Of a DNA stretch of 64,000 nucleotides, positions 30,459 through 39,108 are shown one piece after another (within the stretch, counting starts at the first letter, position 1; each line of letters starts with the position of its first letter). The notes beneath the pieces were generated by a model. It saw only the letters and a list, made by a program, of their open reading frames with translations, searched no databases and was not told where the DNA came from. Source of the stretch: Pseudomonas viridiflava (lineage in GTDB: Bacteria > Pseudomonadota > Gammaproteobacteria > Pseudomonadales > Pseudomonadaceae); contig NZ_UUOC01000001.1 of assembly GCF_900590755.1 (NCBI RefSeq), positions 248,001 through 312,000 on the forward strand. The letters are read 5' to 3'. A program made the position numbers and the translations under genes.

Positions 30459-31313
30459 ATGCGTCCCATCAAACTCTTGCTTACCGTCGCCGCGACGCTG
30501 GTCATGGCCAATGCCATGGCTGCTGCGCCAGAGATCGATCCTGCCATCAAGCTCCCGGCTGACCTGCAAGCCAGCAAGACACTGAAAATCGCCCTGTTCG
30601 CCGCCTTTCCGCCCATGGCCTCCAAAGTGCCGGAGACCGGCGAGTTGGTAGGCATCGACGTGGACCTGGCGAACTATGTGGGCAAACGCCTTGGGGTGGC
30701 TATCAAGTGGGAAGACGTGTCTTACGAGTCGGCGATCAACTCACTGATGACAGGCCGTGTCGACATGGCGTTCAGCTTGCTGGATGCGCCGGAAGCCGCT
30801 GACCGCCTCGACTATCTGCCCTATCTGACATCCGGCATGCAGCCCTACACCCTGGTGAGCCATGCACCGATTGCCACGGCCATGGATATCTGCGGCTTGA
30901 AGGTCGGTGCCAATCGGCGCAACGCTTTCGAAGCAGCCATGAACAAGTGGAGCGCAGCCAACTGCGTCGCCAACGGCAAGCCGCCCATTGAGGTCCACCC
31001 CACCGATGGCACCGCCATGGCCCGCCTGGACCTCAAGCAGGGTCGGGTTGATGTCGCGGTGCAGAGCAGCGAATCGATCCCGACGACGATGTCGCTGGAA
31101 AAAGACACCTACGTCACCATTGGCAAGCCGTTGAGCAAGCTGTTTATCGTCGCGGCTTTCCCGAAAAAATCCAGCGAGCTGCGCGATGCCATTTCCCGCG
31201 CACTTCAGGATGCAGTCGCAGACGGCACCTACGCCGCGATTCTTGCCAAGTACCACTTGAGCGAAAACACCGCTGCCAGTGTCATCACTAAACCTGCAGT
31301 CGCCAAACAGTGA
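30459..31313 (+). CDS. Periplasmic solute-binding protein (amino-acid type)
   Basis: A 284-aa SBP_bac_3-type protein with signal peptide MRPIKLLLTVAATLVMANAMAAA. The two-lobe fold is indicated by TLKIALFAAFPPMASKVPETGELVGIDVDLANYVGKRLG (start of lobe 1, conserved GxDVDLA) and DMAFSLLDAPEAADRLDYLPYL. ATG 30459 is preceded by GAGGTG. There is no permease or ATPase next to it; its only partner is an alpha/beta hydrolase that overlaps it by 4 nt (GTGA), so it may feed a transporter encoded elsewhere or act as a sensor. Confidence 0.85.
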   Translation: MRPIKLLLTVAATLVMANAMAAAPEIDPAIKLPADLQASKTLKIALFAAFPPMASKVPETGELVGIDVDLANYVGKRLGVAIKWEDVSYESAINSLMTGRVDMAFSLLDAPEAADRLDYLPYLTSGMQPYTLVSHAPIATAMDICGLKVGANRRNAFEAAMNKWSAANCVANGKPPIEVHPTDGTAMARLDLKQGRVDVAVQSSESIPTTMSLEKDTYVTIGKPLSKLFIVAAFPKKSSELRDAISRALQDAVADGTYAAILAKYHLSENTAASVITKPAVAKQ

Positions 31314-32119
31314 ACCCCGCGATGTCCGGCGTCGAATTGCCCTGGGGGCGTCTGCATTACGCAGAAGCAGGCCGAGGCGTGCCCTTGCTGTTGATCTCCG
31401 GGCTGAACGGTCTCGCGCAACCCTGGCAAGGCATCGTCCCTGAGCTGGCCAAACACTTTCGGGTGATCACCCATGACCACCGCGGGCTGGGTGCCAGTGA
31501 CGCCTGGCATGGCGACTACAGCGTTGATCAGATCGCCAACGATGTGCTGGGGCTGATGAATCAGTTGCAGATCGAGCGAGCGCACATCGTTGGCCACTCA
31601 TTGGGCGGCGCGGTGGCACAAGCGCTGGCCGCCGACCATCCACAGCGGGTTGCCGGGCTGGTGATCTATGCCAGTTGGTGCAGCCCTGACCCGTTTTTCA
31701 GACGGGTCATGAGCATGCGTCGGGAGATGCTGACCAGCATGGGCGTCGAAGCCTTCGTGCGGACCGGCCCGATTGGCATCTATCCCCCGGACTGGATCGC
31801 CCGCAACGACGCGGCCTTGACGGCGGGTTTCGCGAATGCCTGCGCGGCGTTTCCAGGAGTCGACGTCATGTTGCGCCGCATCGATGCCTGCCTTGCCCAT
31901 GACCGGCGCGCCACCCTGGCACAGATCAGCGCGCCGACGCTGGTGTTGGGTTTACAGGATGACGCCAGCACGCCGGCACATTGCTCGCAGGAAATTGCCG
32001 AGCTGATCAGCAACGCCCGGCTCGAATTGCTGCCCTACGGCGGGCACAACGCGCACCTGGTGGTGCCGGACATCATTCAAGACCGATTGATTGCATTCCT
32101 TTGCGGACGGAACGCCTGA
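31310..32119 (+). CDS. Alpha/beta hydrolase
   Basis: A 269-aa alpha/beta-hydrolase fold protein. The nucleophile elbow is GHSLGG (about 100-105), the oxyanion loop LLISGLNGLAQPW (about 28-40) and the late LVLGLQDDASTP and GGHNAHL give the Asp and His of the triad. It looks like a carboxylesterase, lactonase or RutD-type amidase; the substrate is unknown. The start is either GTG 31310, overlapping the binding-protein stop, or ATG 31322; neither has a strong ribosome site, which favours coupling. A strong terminator follows. Confidence 0.85.
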   Translation: MNPAMSGVELPWGRLHYAEAGRGVPLLLISGLNGLAQPWQGIVPELAKHFRVITHDHRGLGASDAWHGDYSVDQIANDVLGLMNQLQIERAHIVGHSLGGAVAQALAADHPQRVAGLVIYASWCSPDPFFRRVMSMRREMLTSMGVEAFVRTGPIGIYPPDWIARNDAALTAGFANACAAFPGVDVMLRRIDACLAHDRRATLAQISAPTLVLGLQDDASTPAHCSQEIAELISNARLELLPYGGHNAHLVVPDIIQDRLIAFLCGRNA

Positions 32120-32167
32120 GCACAGGCGATCGGTCTACCCCCTTCACTCTCGTGAACTTTGGTTTTT

Positions 32168-32194
32168 CCCCCAGGCAACTGGGGGATTTTTTTT
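32168..32194 (+). terminator. Rho-independent terminator
   Basis: CCCCCAG-GCAA-CTGGGGG with an ATTTTTTTT tail, 49 nt after the hydrolase stop. A textbook terminator for the two-gene operon. Confidence 0.92.
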
Positions 32195-32360
32195 GCCTAC
32201 AGGCTTGGTATTCATTCAGTCACACCACGGTACTTGTAGGAGCCATCGGAGGTTACGACGGTCGCGATGACGGTGTGTCTGAATGAAAACGAATCCTGTG
32301 GGAAGTCACGAGCAACGCGAGGCAGCGACAGCGACAGCGATCTGCCTGACACCGCCTCAA

Positions 32361-33191
32361 TCAGCCCTGTCCATCATCAAACCCATATAACTGCGCCGGG
32401 TTATCCATGAGGATTTTCCAGCGAATCAACGAGTCAGGCGCCCACTCACTGAGCAAATCCAGCATGGCCAGATCATCGGGCATCGGGTCACGACCAGGGT
32501 GCGGCCAGTTGCTCGCCCACAGGCAGCGATCAGGATGGATCTGCACCAGCGCGCGGGCGAGTTGGCTGACATCCTCGTAATGAGGGGCGCCGGTTTTCGA
32601 CGTTTCATAAGGCGCCGAGACCTTGACCCACACGTTGCCGGTGTCCAGCAGCCGCAACAGACTTTTGAACCCGATATGATCAGTGCCCACCGGCTCCAGA
32701 AACTTGCCGGTGTGATCGATGCTCAGCGCACTGGGCAAGGCGCGCAGCCGTTGCTCATAGTCAGCCAGCAGCCTCCCATCCACCTGCAGATTGATTACCC
32801 AGCCGAGTTCGGCAATGCGCGCAGAAATCGGCTCCAGCGCCTCCCATCCCAGTGCGCCCTGGGCATTGGGAATCAGCATGAAACGCACCCCGCGTACGCC
32901 GTTGCGATGCAGTTCGACCAATTGCTCATCGGTGATATCCGGCTTGATTACCGCTATACCTCGCGCTGCATCACCGGCCTGGGACAGAGCATCGAGCAGA
33001 CAACGGTTATCAAAACCGTATCCATTGGCTTGCACCAGCACCGCACGTTCAAGCCCAAGCCGTTGCTGGACATTACGGTAGTCCCTCCAGCTGGCACGAG
33101 CGATCTGTTGCGTCAGCGGGAAGCGTTCCGGCTCGTAGATATGCACGTGGCAGTCACAGGCGCCGGGGCTCAAACCATTGGCGTCATTCAT
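32361..33191 (-). CDS. TIM-barrel amidohydrolase (PDC-lactonase/COG3618 type)
   Basis: A 276-aa amidohydrolase_2 family protein. The N-terminal CDCHVHIYEPERFPL (about 12-26) has the HxH pair, DHTGKFLEP is the strand-6-like His/Asp site and LWASNWPHPGRDP (about 218-230) the WxSNWPH block seen in 2-pyrone-4,6-dicarboxylate hydrolases and galactarolactone isomerases. Such enzymes act on lactones of sugar acids or ring-cleavage products. ATG 33191 has AAGGAG 7 nt upstream and overlaps the dehydrogenase by 8 nt. It is the last gene of the LacI/TRAP operon. Confidence 0.88.
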   Translation of the reverse strand: MNDANGLSPGACDCHVHIYEPERFPLTQQIARASWRDYRNVQQRLGLERAVLVQANGYGFDNRCLLDALSQAGDAARGIAVIKPDITDEQLVELHRNGVRGVRFMLIPNAQGALGWEALEPISARIAELGWVINLQVDGRLLADYEQRLRALPSALSIDHTGKFLEPVGTDHIGFKSLLRLLDTGNVWVKVSAPYETSKTGAPHYEDVSQLARALVQIHPDRCLWASNWPHPGRDPMPDDLAMLDLLSEWAPDSLIRWKILMDNPAQLYGFDDGQG

Positions 33192-34218
33192 GGGACAGCT
33201 CCTTGGACGATTGGCTGGAAAGGCCAAATACCGAAACCGCACGACTGGCATGCTGGAGATTGACCGCGCCTTGAGGTTCTTCTCCCGCCAGCAAAGCCTG
33301 GACCTGGCGCACGGTGTCCATGGCCTGGTGCTCGCTGGCCTGGGGCGTCAGCCCGCCAATGTGCGGGTTGGCGATGATTTTGGGGTGCGCCGCGATGGCC
33401 GGGCTGGGCATCTGATCCGCTGCGCGTCCCACATCCAGGGCGCAACCGGCAATCAGCTCCTGATCGAGGGCATCCACCAAAGCCTGTTCGTCGACCAGTT
33501 CGCCACGAGATGCGTTGATGAAAAAGGCATGGGGCTGCATGCGTTTAAACGCACCGGCGTCGAAAAGATTGAGCGTCTGTGGCCCGGCCGGTGCCAGGCA
33601 CACCACGTAATCCGAAGCCGATAGCAAGTGCTCAAACGGCACTTGCTCTATCCCGGATTCCTGAATAGATACCAGCGGATCACTGACCAACACCCGCATA
33701 TTCAGCGCCCGTGCCATACCGGCCAGGCGCTTGCCGATGAATCCGTACCCGACAATGCCCAGCGTCGAGCCGCGCAACTCACGACCCATGGCAATCTGCG
33801 GCGTACGGCCTTGCCAGTAGTCCGCAGCCGCACGGCTCAGGCCCCGGCTCAAATCGATCATCACGCCGATCACCCACTCGGCAACCGACGTATCGAAGCC
33901 AGGCGTGGCATGAGTCACCAACACCCCATGACGGCTCGCGGCTTCGACATCGATATTACGAATATCGACCGCCACCCGACAGAACGCGGCCAGTTCCGGT
34001 AGACGTTCGAACAATTGGGCAGGCGCGGCGGCGTCCCGGCTGGAAACGATGATCTGGCAACCCTGAGCGGCCGCGACCAGCTCATCCAGCGAGAGCCCAT
34101 GGCGGGCTTGGTTCAGCTTGACGTTGGCGGCGTTGCGCAACAGCGTCAGGGCGCGCTGGCCGTAGTAGTTTTCCAGGGTCTGCGGCGAATGGGTCAGGAA
34201 GATGGTGGTCATGTGCAT
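33184..34218 (-). CDS. D-isomer-specific 2-hydroxyacid dehydrogenase
   Basis: A 344-aa NAD(P)-dependent dehydrogenase. The Rossmann loop GIVGYGFIGKRLAGMA (about 154-169), the catalytic Arg in INASRGELVDEQAL (about 235-248) and the terminal His block in ANPHIGGLTPQASE (about 291-304) are all visible, so the Arg-Glu-His centre appears intact. It reduces a 2-keto acid or oxidises a 2-hydroxy acid from the compound imported by the adjacent TRAP system. ATG 34218 directly follows the stop of the LacI gene, with AGGGA upstream. Confidence 0.88.
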   Translation of the reverse strand: MHMTTIFLTHSPQTLENYYGQRALTLLRNAANVKLNQARHGLSLDELVAAAQGCQIIVSSRDAAAPAQLFERLPELAAFCRVAVDIRNIDVEAASRHGVLVTHATPGFDTSVAEWVIGVMIDLSRGLSRAAADYWQGRTPQIAMGRELRGSTLGIVGYGFIGKRLAGMARALNMRVLVSDPLVSIQESGIEQVPFEHLLSASDYVVCLAPAGPQTLNLFDAGAFKRMQPHAFFINASRGELVDEQALVDALDQELIAGCALDVGRAADQMPSPAIAAHPKIIANPHIGGLTPQASEHQAMDTVRQVQALLAGEEPQGAVNLQHASRAVSVFGLSSQSSKELSHE

Positions 34219-35271
34219 TCATTCCCTAAGCAGATTGGCCGGACGGGCGACCGATTGACGGTCCACCAATACCGGTTGAAAGATGAAGTTGACGGGTCTC
34301 TGTCCCGGTTGCCGGGACCGATCAACGGCCCGCTGCACCATGGCATCAGCCATTTCGGTGATCGGCATGGACACCGAGGTCAGCGCCGGATTGGTGAAGG
34401 CGGCAATCGACAAGCCGTCCATCCCCACAACCGAAACATCCTGGGGCACCCGCAACCCTGCCTGGTGCAACCCAGCCATCAGGCCAATGGCGAGCATGTC
34501 GTTGACGGTCACGATTGCGGTGGGCATGGGCTGCATGACCTTGATCTGGCTGGCCATGGCAAACCCCAGGTCCGCCAGCTCCGAGTCACCAAAAGTCTCG
34601 ACCACCTGCCCCTCGATCACTTGCGCGCTACCTTGCAATCCTGCCTGCGTGGCACGCTCCAGAAAGCCTGCGATCTTGTTGGCGCGGCTCACGGTCTTGC
34701 CACCCGGCACCAGAAACGCCAAGCGGGTGTGGCCGTAACCAATCAGATGATCGGCCGCGATGTAGCCGGCCTTGAAGTTATCGGGTGACACATGATCGAC
34801 CTCAGAACCCTCCACTGGCTCCGTGCTGCGATCGTAACTGACCACCGCCAGCCCTCTGGCGACGGCGCCTTCAAGGTGGCGCTCGTCGTCCCGGGACGAG
34901 ACAACGATCACCGCCTGTACGCCAAATGACAGCAAATCATCAAACATCCGTGCCTCATGCTGCTTGTCCCGGTGGGTGTTGGCCAACAGCAAGCGATAGC
35001 CGTAACGCTGCTGGGCAACAGCTTCGATCTTCAACGCCAGTTGCCCATACATCGGGTTGGCCGTGGACGGCACCAGCAAGCCAAGCATGGGTGTATGCCC
35101 GGTCTTGAGCTGGCGGGCGGCCCGATTGGGTCGGTAGTTCAACTGACCAATCGCGGCTTCCACACGGGCAAAGGTCTGCGCCCCAAGCTTCTCGGTGCGC
35201 CCGTTAAGCACATTGGACACCGAGCTGACAGACACCCCCGCCAGAGCTGCTACATCGTGAATCGTTGCCAT
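34219..35271 (-). CDS. LacI-family transcriptional regulator
   Basis: A 350-aa LacI repressor. The DNA-binding head is ATIHDVAALAGVSVSSVSNVLNG (2-24) with hinge helix TGHTPMLGLLVPS (about 58-70), then a periplasmic-binding-protein-like effector domain ending at about 335. It lies inside the operon between the TRAP membrane subunit and the dehydrogenase, 6 nt after the former and touching the latter, so it is autoregulated. Two palindromes upstream of the TRAP binding protein are its likely operators. Confidence 0.9.
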   Translation of the reverse strand: MATIHDVAALAGVSVSSVSNVLNGRTEKLGAQTFARVEAAIGQLNYRPNRAARQLKTGHTPMLGLLVPSTANPMYGQLALKIEAVAQQRYGYRLLLANTHRDKQHEARMFDDLLSFGVQAVIVVSSRDDERHLEGAVARGLAVVSYDRSTEPVEGSEVDHVSPDNFKAGYIAADHLIGYGHTRLAFLVPGGKTVSRANKIAGFLERATQAGLQGSAQVIEGQVVETFGDSELADLGFAMASQIKVMQPMPTAIVTVNDMLAIGLMAGLHQAGLRVPQDVSVVGMDGLSIAAFTNPALTSVSMPITEMADAMVQRAVDRSRQPGQRPVNFIFQPVLVDRQSVARPANLLRE

Positions 35272-35277
35272 CTTTGC

Positions 35278-37221
35278 CTAACCCATATTGAAAGTGCGTG
35301 GCAGCCACAAGGAAATCGAGGGCACCAGGACCAACAGCACCAGCATCACAGCCAGCACCAACAAGTATTTGAGCATCCGCCGTGATACGTCTTCGATTTT
35401 GGTGCCGGTCATTGCACAGGTCGCAAACAGTCCCAGGCCGAACGGCGGTGAGAACAATCCCAGGCCCATGGCAATGACCGCGACGGTGCCAAAGTGCAGG
35501 GGATGAATGCCGACCTGAACTGCAATCGGCACCAGCAACGGCCCGAAGATGATCAACGCTGGCGCGCCTTCCAGCACCGCGCCAAAAATCACCATGATGA
35601 TTACCGATGCAATCAGGAACGCCAGAGGACCAAAGTCGTGGGCCAGGGCCAACATGAAGTCGGAAATGATTGCCGGAATCTGCAGGATCGTCAGGGCAAA
35701 CGCCACGCTGGAAGCCGCGGCGATGATGAAAAGAATGCCCGCCGCCATGGACGCGGAGCGCACGAACAGTTTACCGATGGCCCGAGGTGTCAATTCACGA
35801 AAGGTGATACCGCCCACCAGCAAGGCATAGACCACCGCGAACGCCGACACTTCGGTGGACGTCGCCACGCCGGATGTCACACCCTTGCCGATCATGCCGA
35901 CCATGATCAACGCCACCAGCGCCCCGCCCAACAGGCGAAACAGCGGCGTGCGTTTGGGGAAAGCTTCGTCAGGGTCGACCTTGCGACCAAAGATCACCGC
36001 CAGCGTCGCCAGGCCCATGGCGAGAAACGCCGCCGGAACGATACCCGCGAGAAACAGCCCGCCAATGGAGATATTCGCCACGAAACCCATGATGATCATG
36101 TTGATGCACGGCGGAATAGTCTCGGCCATCACCCCGGAGGCCGCCAGCACCGCAGCTGTTTCATTGGGATCTTGTCGGGTACGCCTTACGGCCGGCACCA
36201 CGATGCCTCCCACTGCTGCGATGTCGGCCAGCTTGGAGCCGGAAACCCCTGAGAAAAACGCCGTGGCCAGAATAGCAATCAGGTTCATCGAACCGCGGAC
36301 CCGGCCAAAGATTCTGACCAGCAATTCAATCAGCCGCGAGGACATGCCGTTGACTTCCATCACCAGACCGGCCAGCACAAAGAACGGAATCGCCAACAGA
36401 ACGAAGTGATCCATGCCGGCCATGACCTGCTGGGAATAGATCACCAACGGCAATGACGGATCGCCCATGAAATACAGCAGCGCACACATGGCCAGCACAA
36501 ATGCGATGGGCACACCCACCAATAATCCGCCAACGAAGCCCAGAAGCAGCAGCGTCCAGGGCTGTAGCGCCCAGTCTTCCAACTGGCTGTTCCAGGCCCA
36601 GATTGCACAACCCAGCACCACACAACCCAGCAAGGTCAGCCAGGTAGTGCGGGTTGCGCCATGAATGGCATTGGCGACGCCGACGACGGTCATCAGCAAC
36701 GCACCCACGAACACTGGCAACACGTTCAGCCACTGAGGCATGCCCATTGGCGTTGAGACATTGGTGGAATCTTCCAGCAGCAGCCAGGACGAAACAGCCA
36801 ACCCTGCAGCAGTGCCTGCGACCGCCCAACCGCCGATCTGCAACGCCACCTGCTGCCAGGCGGCGGGTAATAGCGCCCGAAAGAAGTCCACATGCACGTG
36901 CTGACGCCGGGCAAGCACCGTCGCGCCGCCCAGAAACACCAGCATCACCATCAGCCCGCGCGCCACCTCCTCGGCCCAGTCCACCGGTTGATGCACGAAA
37001 TAGCGCAGGATCACCGAAGTGAATACAACCACCACATCGACCGCCAACACCACCGCGCACAACCGCTCGATAAACGTACAAAGCATCGCCAGCCACCGCC
37101 CTGTGGCTGCCTGGGTATCAAAACCCCATTCCCTGGTGGGGATCACTGGACCGACCGCTTCTTGCGGATGCTCCTGAAGATGTTGCTGCGCGGCGGTGAG
37201 AGCGCTGGTGGGCGTGGTCAT
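35278..37221 (-). CDS. TRAP transporter fused small/large membrane subunits (DctQM)
   Basis: A 647-aa fusion. About residues 40-200 are the DctQ part (four helices, with VILRYFVHQPVDWAEEVARGLMV, the classic DctQ signature) and from about 205 onward a 12-helix DctM part with GSKLADIAAVGGIVVPA and PPCINMIIMGF. It uses a sodium or proton gradient to import a carboxylate delivered by the DctP subunit. I use ATG 37221, 9 nt after AAGAG; an ATG at 37230 sits too close to that site. Fusion is common among TRAP systems. Confidence 0.9.
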   Translation of the reverse strand: MTTPTSALTAAQQHLQEHPQEAVGPVIPTREWGFDTQAATGRWLAMLCTFIERLCAVVLAVDVVVVFTSVILRYFVHQPVDWAEEVARGLMVMLVFLGGATVLARRQHVHVDFFRALLPAAWQQVALQIGGWAVAGTAAGLAVSSWLLLEDSTNVSTPMGMPQWLNVLPVFVGALLMTVVGVANAIHGATRTTWLTLLGCVVLGCAIWAWNSQLEDWALQPWTLLLLGFVGGLLVGVPIAFVLAMCALLYFMGDPSLPLVIYSQQVMAGMDHFVLLAIPFFVLAGLVMEVNGMSSRLIELLVRIFGRVRGSMNLIAILATAFFSGVSGSKLADIAAVGGIVVPAVRRTRQDPNETAAVLAASGVMAETIPPCINMIIMGFVANISIGGLFLAGIVPAAFLAMGLATLAVIFGRKVDPDEAFPKRTPLFRLLGGALVALIMVGMIGKGVTSGVATSTEVSAFAVVYALLVGGITFRELTPRAIGKLFVRSASMAAGILFIIAAASSVAFALTILQIPAIISDFMLALAHDFGPLAFLIASVIIMVIFGAVLEGAPALIIFGPLLVPIAVQVGIHPLHFGTVAVIAMGLGLFSPPFGLGLFATCAMTGTKIEDVSRRMLKYLLVLAVMLVLLVLVPSISLWLPRTFNMG

Positions 37222-37296
37222 GGCTGGCATCTCTTGTTGTTTTTATCGAATGCGGCTTACACAAGGGCAGGCACAAGAACGAATGACGAGCCTGAT

Positions 37297-38313
37297 TCAG
37301 CCCCGGGCTGCATCAATGGCCGCCAGTACCGGAGCGGTCACCGGATTGGTCTGAGTGAACGGAACCCAAAGCTTTTCACGCATCAACTGCCGGGTGTTTT
37401 CGCGCTCAGCGTCGCTCATGGGGAAGAACGTCATGCCGCCCTTGGTCAGCGCGGCGATGGCTTCTGCACCTTTGATCTTGGCGGCTTCGCGCTGATGGAT
37501 GCTGGCGTCACGAGCCGCTGCGATGAACGCTGGCTGCAGGTCGGCAGGAATTTTGGCCAGGCCGCGTTTGCCGATCACGGCGATACACGGGCTGAACAGA
37601 TGATTGGTTTGCCAGCTGTTGCGCACAACTTCGTCCAACTTGTTGGCCAGTACACTGGCGGCGTCGTGCTCGAATCCTTCGACCACCCCGGTCTGCACGG
37701 CGGTGTACACCTCGTTGAACGCGATCGGCGTCGGGATCGCACCCATTAGCTTGAAGGTTTGGATAAACGCCTGGGTTGGCAGGACTCTGAGTTTGACGTT
37801 CTTCAGGGTGGCCAGATCCTTGATCGGCGGCTTGGTGTAAACGCTGCGCGCACTGAAGTGCGAGCCCCAGCCAATCACTGAGCACCCAGTGCGCTCTTGC
37901 AGCAGTTTGTTGTAAATCTCGCCTACCCCGCCGTCTACCGCCTTGGCGACATGGGCGTAGCTGTCGAACAGAAAGCCCAGGTCCAGTAATGCCAACTCCG
38001 GCAACGCTGTTGCCCAGATAGAACTGCCGGTCACCATCATGTCGATAGACCCCAGACGCACCTGCTGGACCACGTCCGCCTCCTTGCCCAACTGACCGTT
38101 GGCAAAGAAGTCGATACGCACCTTGTCGCCCAGGGACTGCTTCAAGTTCTCGGCAAAGCGCTGATAGAACAGGTAGTGCGCGGAATTTTCGTCGGAGGTC
38201 ATCGTCGACGACAACCGCAAAACAGGTGTCGCGGCATGGCTGAAGGTGGGCAAAGACAAAGCGGCAGCGCCGATGGCAGCTGTCTGGACGAAACGGCGGC
38301 GGGTCAGATTCAT
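37297..38313 (-). CDS. TRAP transporter periplasmic binding protein (DctP)
   Basis: A 338-aa DctP-family protein with a Tat-like signal, MNLTRRRFVQTAAIGAAALS, and the family blocks GQLGKEADVVQQVRLGSIDMM and LRVLPTQAFIQTFKLMGAIPTPI, where the Arg binds a substrate carboxylate. It captures an organic acid for the fused DctQM subunit. The annotated frame opens at GTG 38322, but the ATG at 38313 begins the canonical signal. It is first in the LacI-controlled operon. Confidence 0.9.
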   Translation of the reverse strand: MNLTRRRFVQTAAIGAAALSLPTFSHAATPVLRLSSTMTSDENSAHYLFYQRFAENLKQSLGDKVRIDFFANGQLGKEADVVQQVRLGSIDMMVTGSSIWATALPELALLDLGFLFDSYAHVAKAVDGGVGEIYNKLLQERTGCSVIGWGSHFSARSVYTKPPIKDLATLKNVKLRVLPTQAFIQTFKLMGAIPTPIAFNEVYTAVQTGVVEGFEHDAASVLANKLDEVVRNSWQTNHLFSPCIAVIGKRGLAKIPADLQPAFIAAARDASIHQREAAKIKGAEAIAALTKGGMTFFPMSDAERENTRQLMREKLWVPFTQTNPVTAPVLAAIDAARG

Positions 38314-38351
38314 TGTGCTCACTCAATTGTTATTGTTTTTGGTAAGTCGAA

Positions 38352-38377
38352 GTAAAACGGTTTACTAAACCGGTTTA
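38352..38377. promoter_or_regulatory. Paired LacI-type operators upstream of dctP
   Basis: GTAAAACGGTTTAC (38352-38365, one mismatched pair) and TAAACCGGTTTA (38366-38377, perfect) are adjacent palindromes with the CG centre and AAACSGTTT core that LacI-family repressors favour. They lie 39-64 bp before the DctP start codon, over the likely promoter. Confidence 0.75.
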
Positions 38378-38435
38378 CGGAGCGTAGACGGGCTTCATGG
38401 AATGGCAAATAAATAGATTGAGGCACCGCAACTTT

Positions 38436-38464
38436 CTGTGGGAGCGAGGCTTGCCCGCGATAGG
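38436..38464. repeat. Half REP-like element, family C variant
   Basis: CTGTGGGAGCGAGGCTTGCC followed by CGCGATAG resembles one arm of the family C palindromes; no matching second arm is present. Confidence 0.6.
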
Positions 38465-38625
38465 GACACCTCGATCACAAGTCAATCGCGTACAAGCTCA
38501 TCGTCGGAATGCCGTCCGGATAGGCGAACACACGCGACAAAATGCCACAGCAAAAATTCAACCAGTTGTCTGACAACTGCTGAGCGGTCATGGCCCGGAA
38601 AATTGATTTGTTCTAAAATGTTGCA

Positions 38626-38742
38626 ACACCGGCAAGCGGACGCGGATACGAACATCAACGACGACCATCGTCATTGAATTCGAACCCCGGCGACTTGACC
38701 CTGACTTATAAAAAGAAAAGCCCGTCATAGACGGGCTTTTTT
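38626..38742 (+). ncRNA. Candidate small RNA ended by a strong terminator
   Basis: A non-coding stretch of about 117 nt lies between a -10-like CTAAAAT (38613-38619) and a strong terminator. It contains an internal hairpin, CAACGACGA-CCA-TCGTCATTG (38656-38676), and an unpaired CCCCGG segment. The terminator does not follow any gene on this strand, so an independent short transcript is the simplest reading. RgsA (P16), an RpoS-linked RNA of similar size next to a small hypothetical gene, is one possible identity, but I cannot confirm it. The 5' end is a guess. Confidence 0.5.
38716..38742 (+). terminator. Orphan rho-independent terminator
   Basis: AAAAGCCCGTC-ATA-GACGGGCTTTTTT is a strong stem with T-tail, located 80 nt before a small gene and not after any ORF. 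Confidence 0.9.
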
Positions 38743-38822
38743 CGTTTCCGGCTTACCGCACTTTCCAGACGGCCCCCGATGGGGCGGCTGACTGCCAGTT
38801 TATCTACCTTGAGGCTAATCCC

Positions 38823-39107
38823 ATGTTGCGTCTTGTCATGTCTTACCTGTTCCACTGGTTCAAACGTGTTGCCTCCAGCGCGGTTTCCCGCAATGGCAGC
38901 AACGACCGCTACACCGAGAACTTTTCCTCGCGTGAAGACAGCGGCCGCTGGACCTTCGTATCGATCTTCATCGTGTTTACGTTGAGCATCTATTCCCTGG
39001 CTGGCCTGGGTTACTACGCCAAGGTTCACGTCTGGGACGGCTTCACCGAAGCGGAAAAAACCAGCATGGCCCAGGCCATGGTGGTTGCCAGCCAGAACCT
39101 GAACTAA
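38823..39107 (+). CDS. Small membrane protein of unknown function
   Basis: A 94-aa protein starting MLRLVMSYLFHWFKRVASS. It has one clear transmembrane helix (about residues 45-65, WTFVSIFIVFTLSIYSLAGLGY), a charged N-terminal part with SNDRYTENFSSREDSGR, and a soluble tail rich in helix formers. TTGAGGCTAATCCC before ATG 38823 is a good ribosome site. I do not recognise a family. It follows the orphan terminator and ends 1 nt before the oppositely oriented SDR gene. Confidence 0.75.
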   Translation: MLRLVMSYLFHWFKRVASSAVSRNGSNDRYTENFSSREDSGRWTFVSIFIVFTLSIYSLAGLGYYAKVHVWDGFTEAEKTSMAQAMVVASQNLN

Positions 39108-39108
39108 C

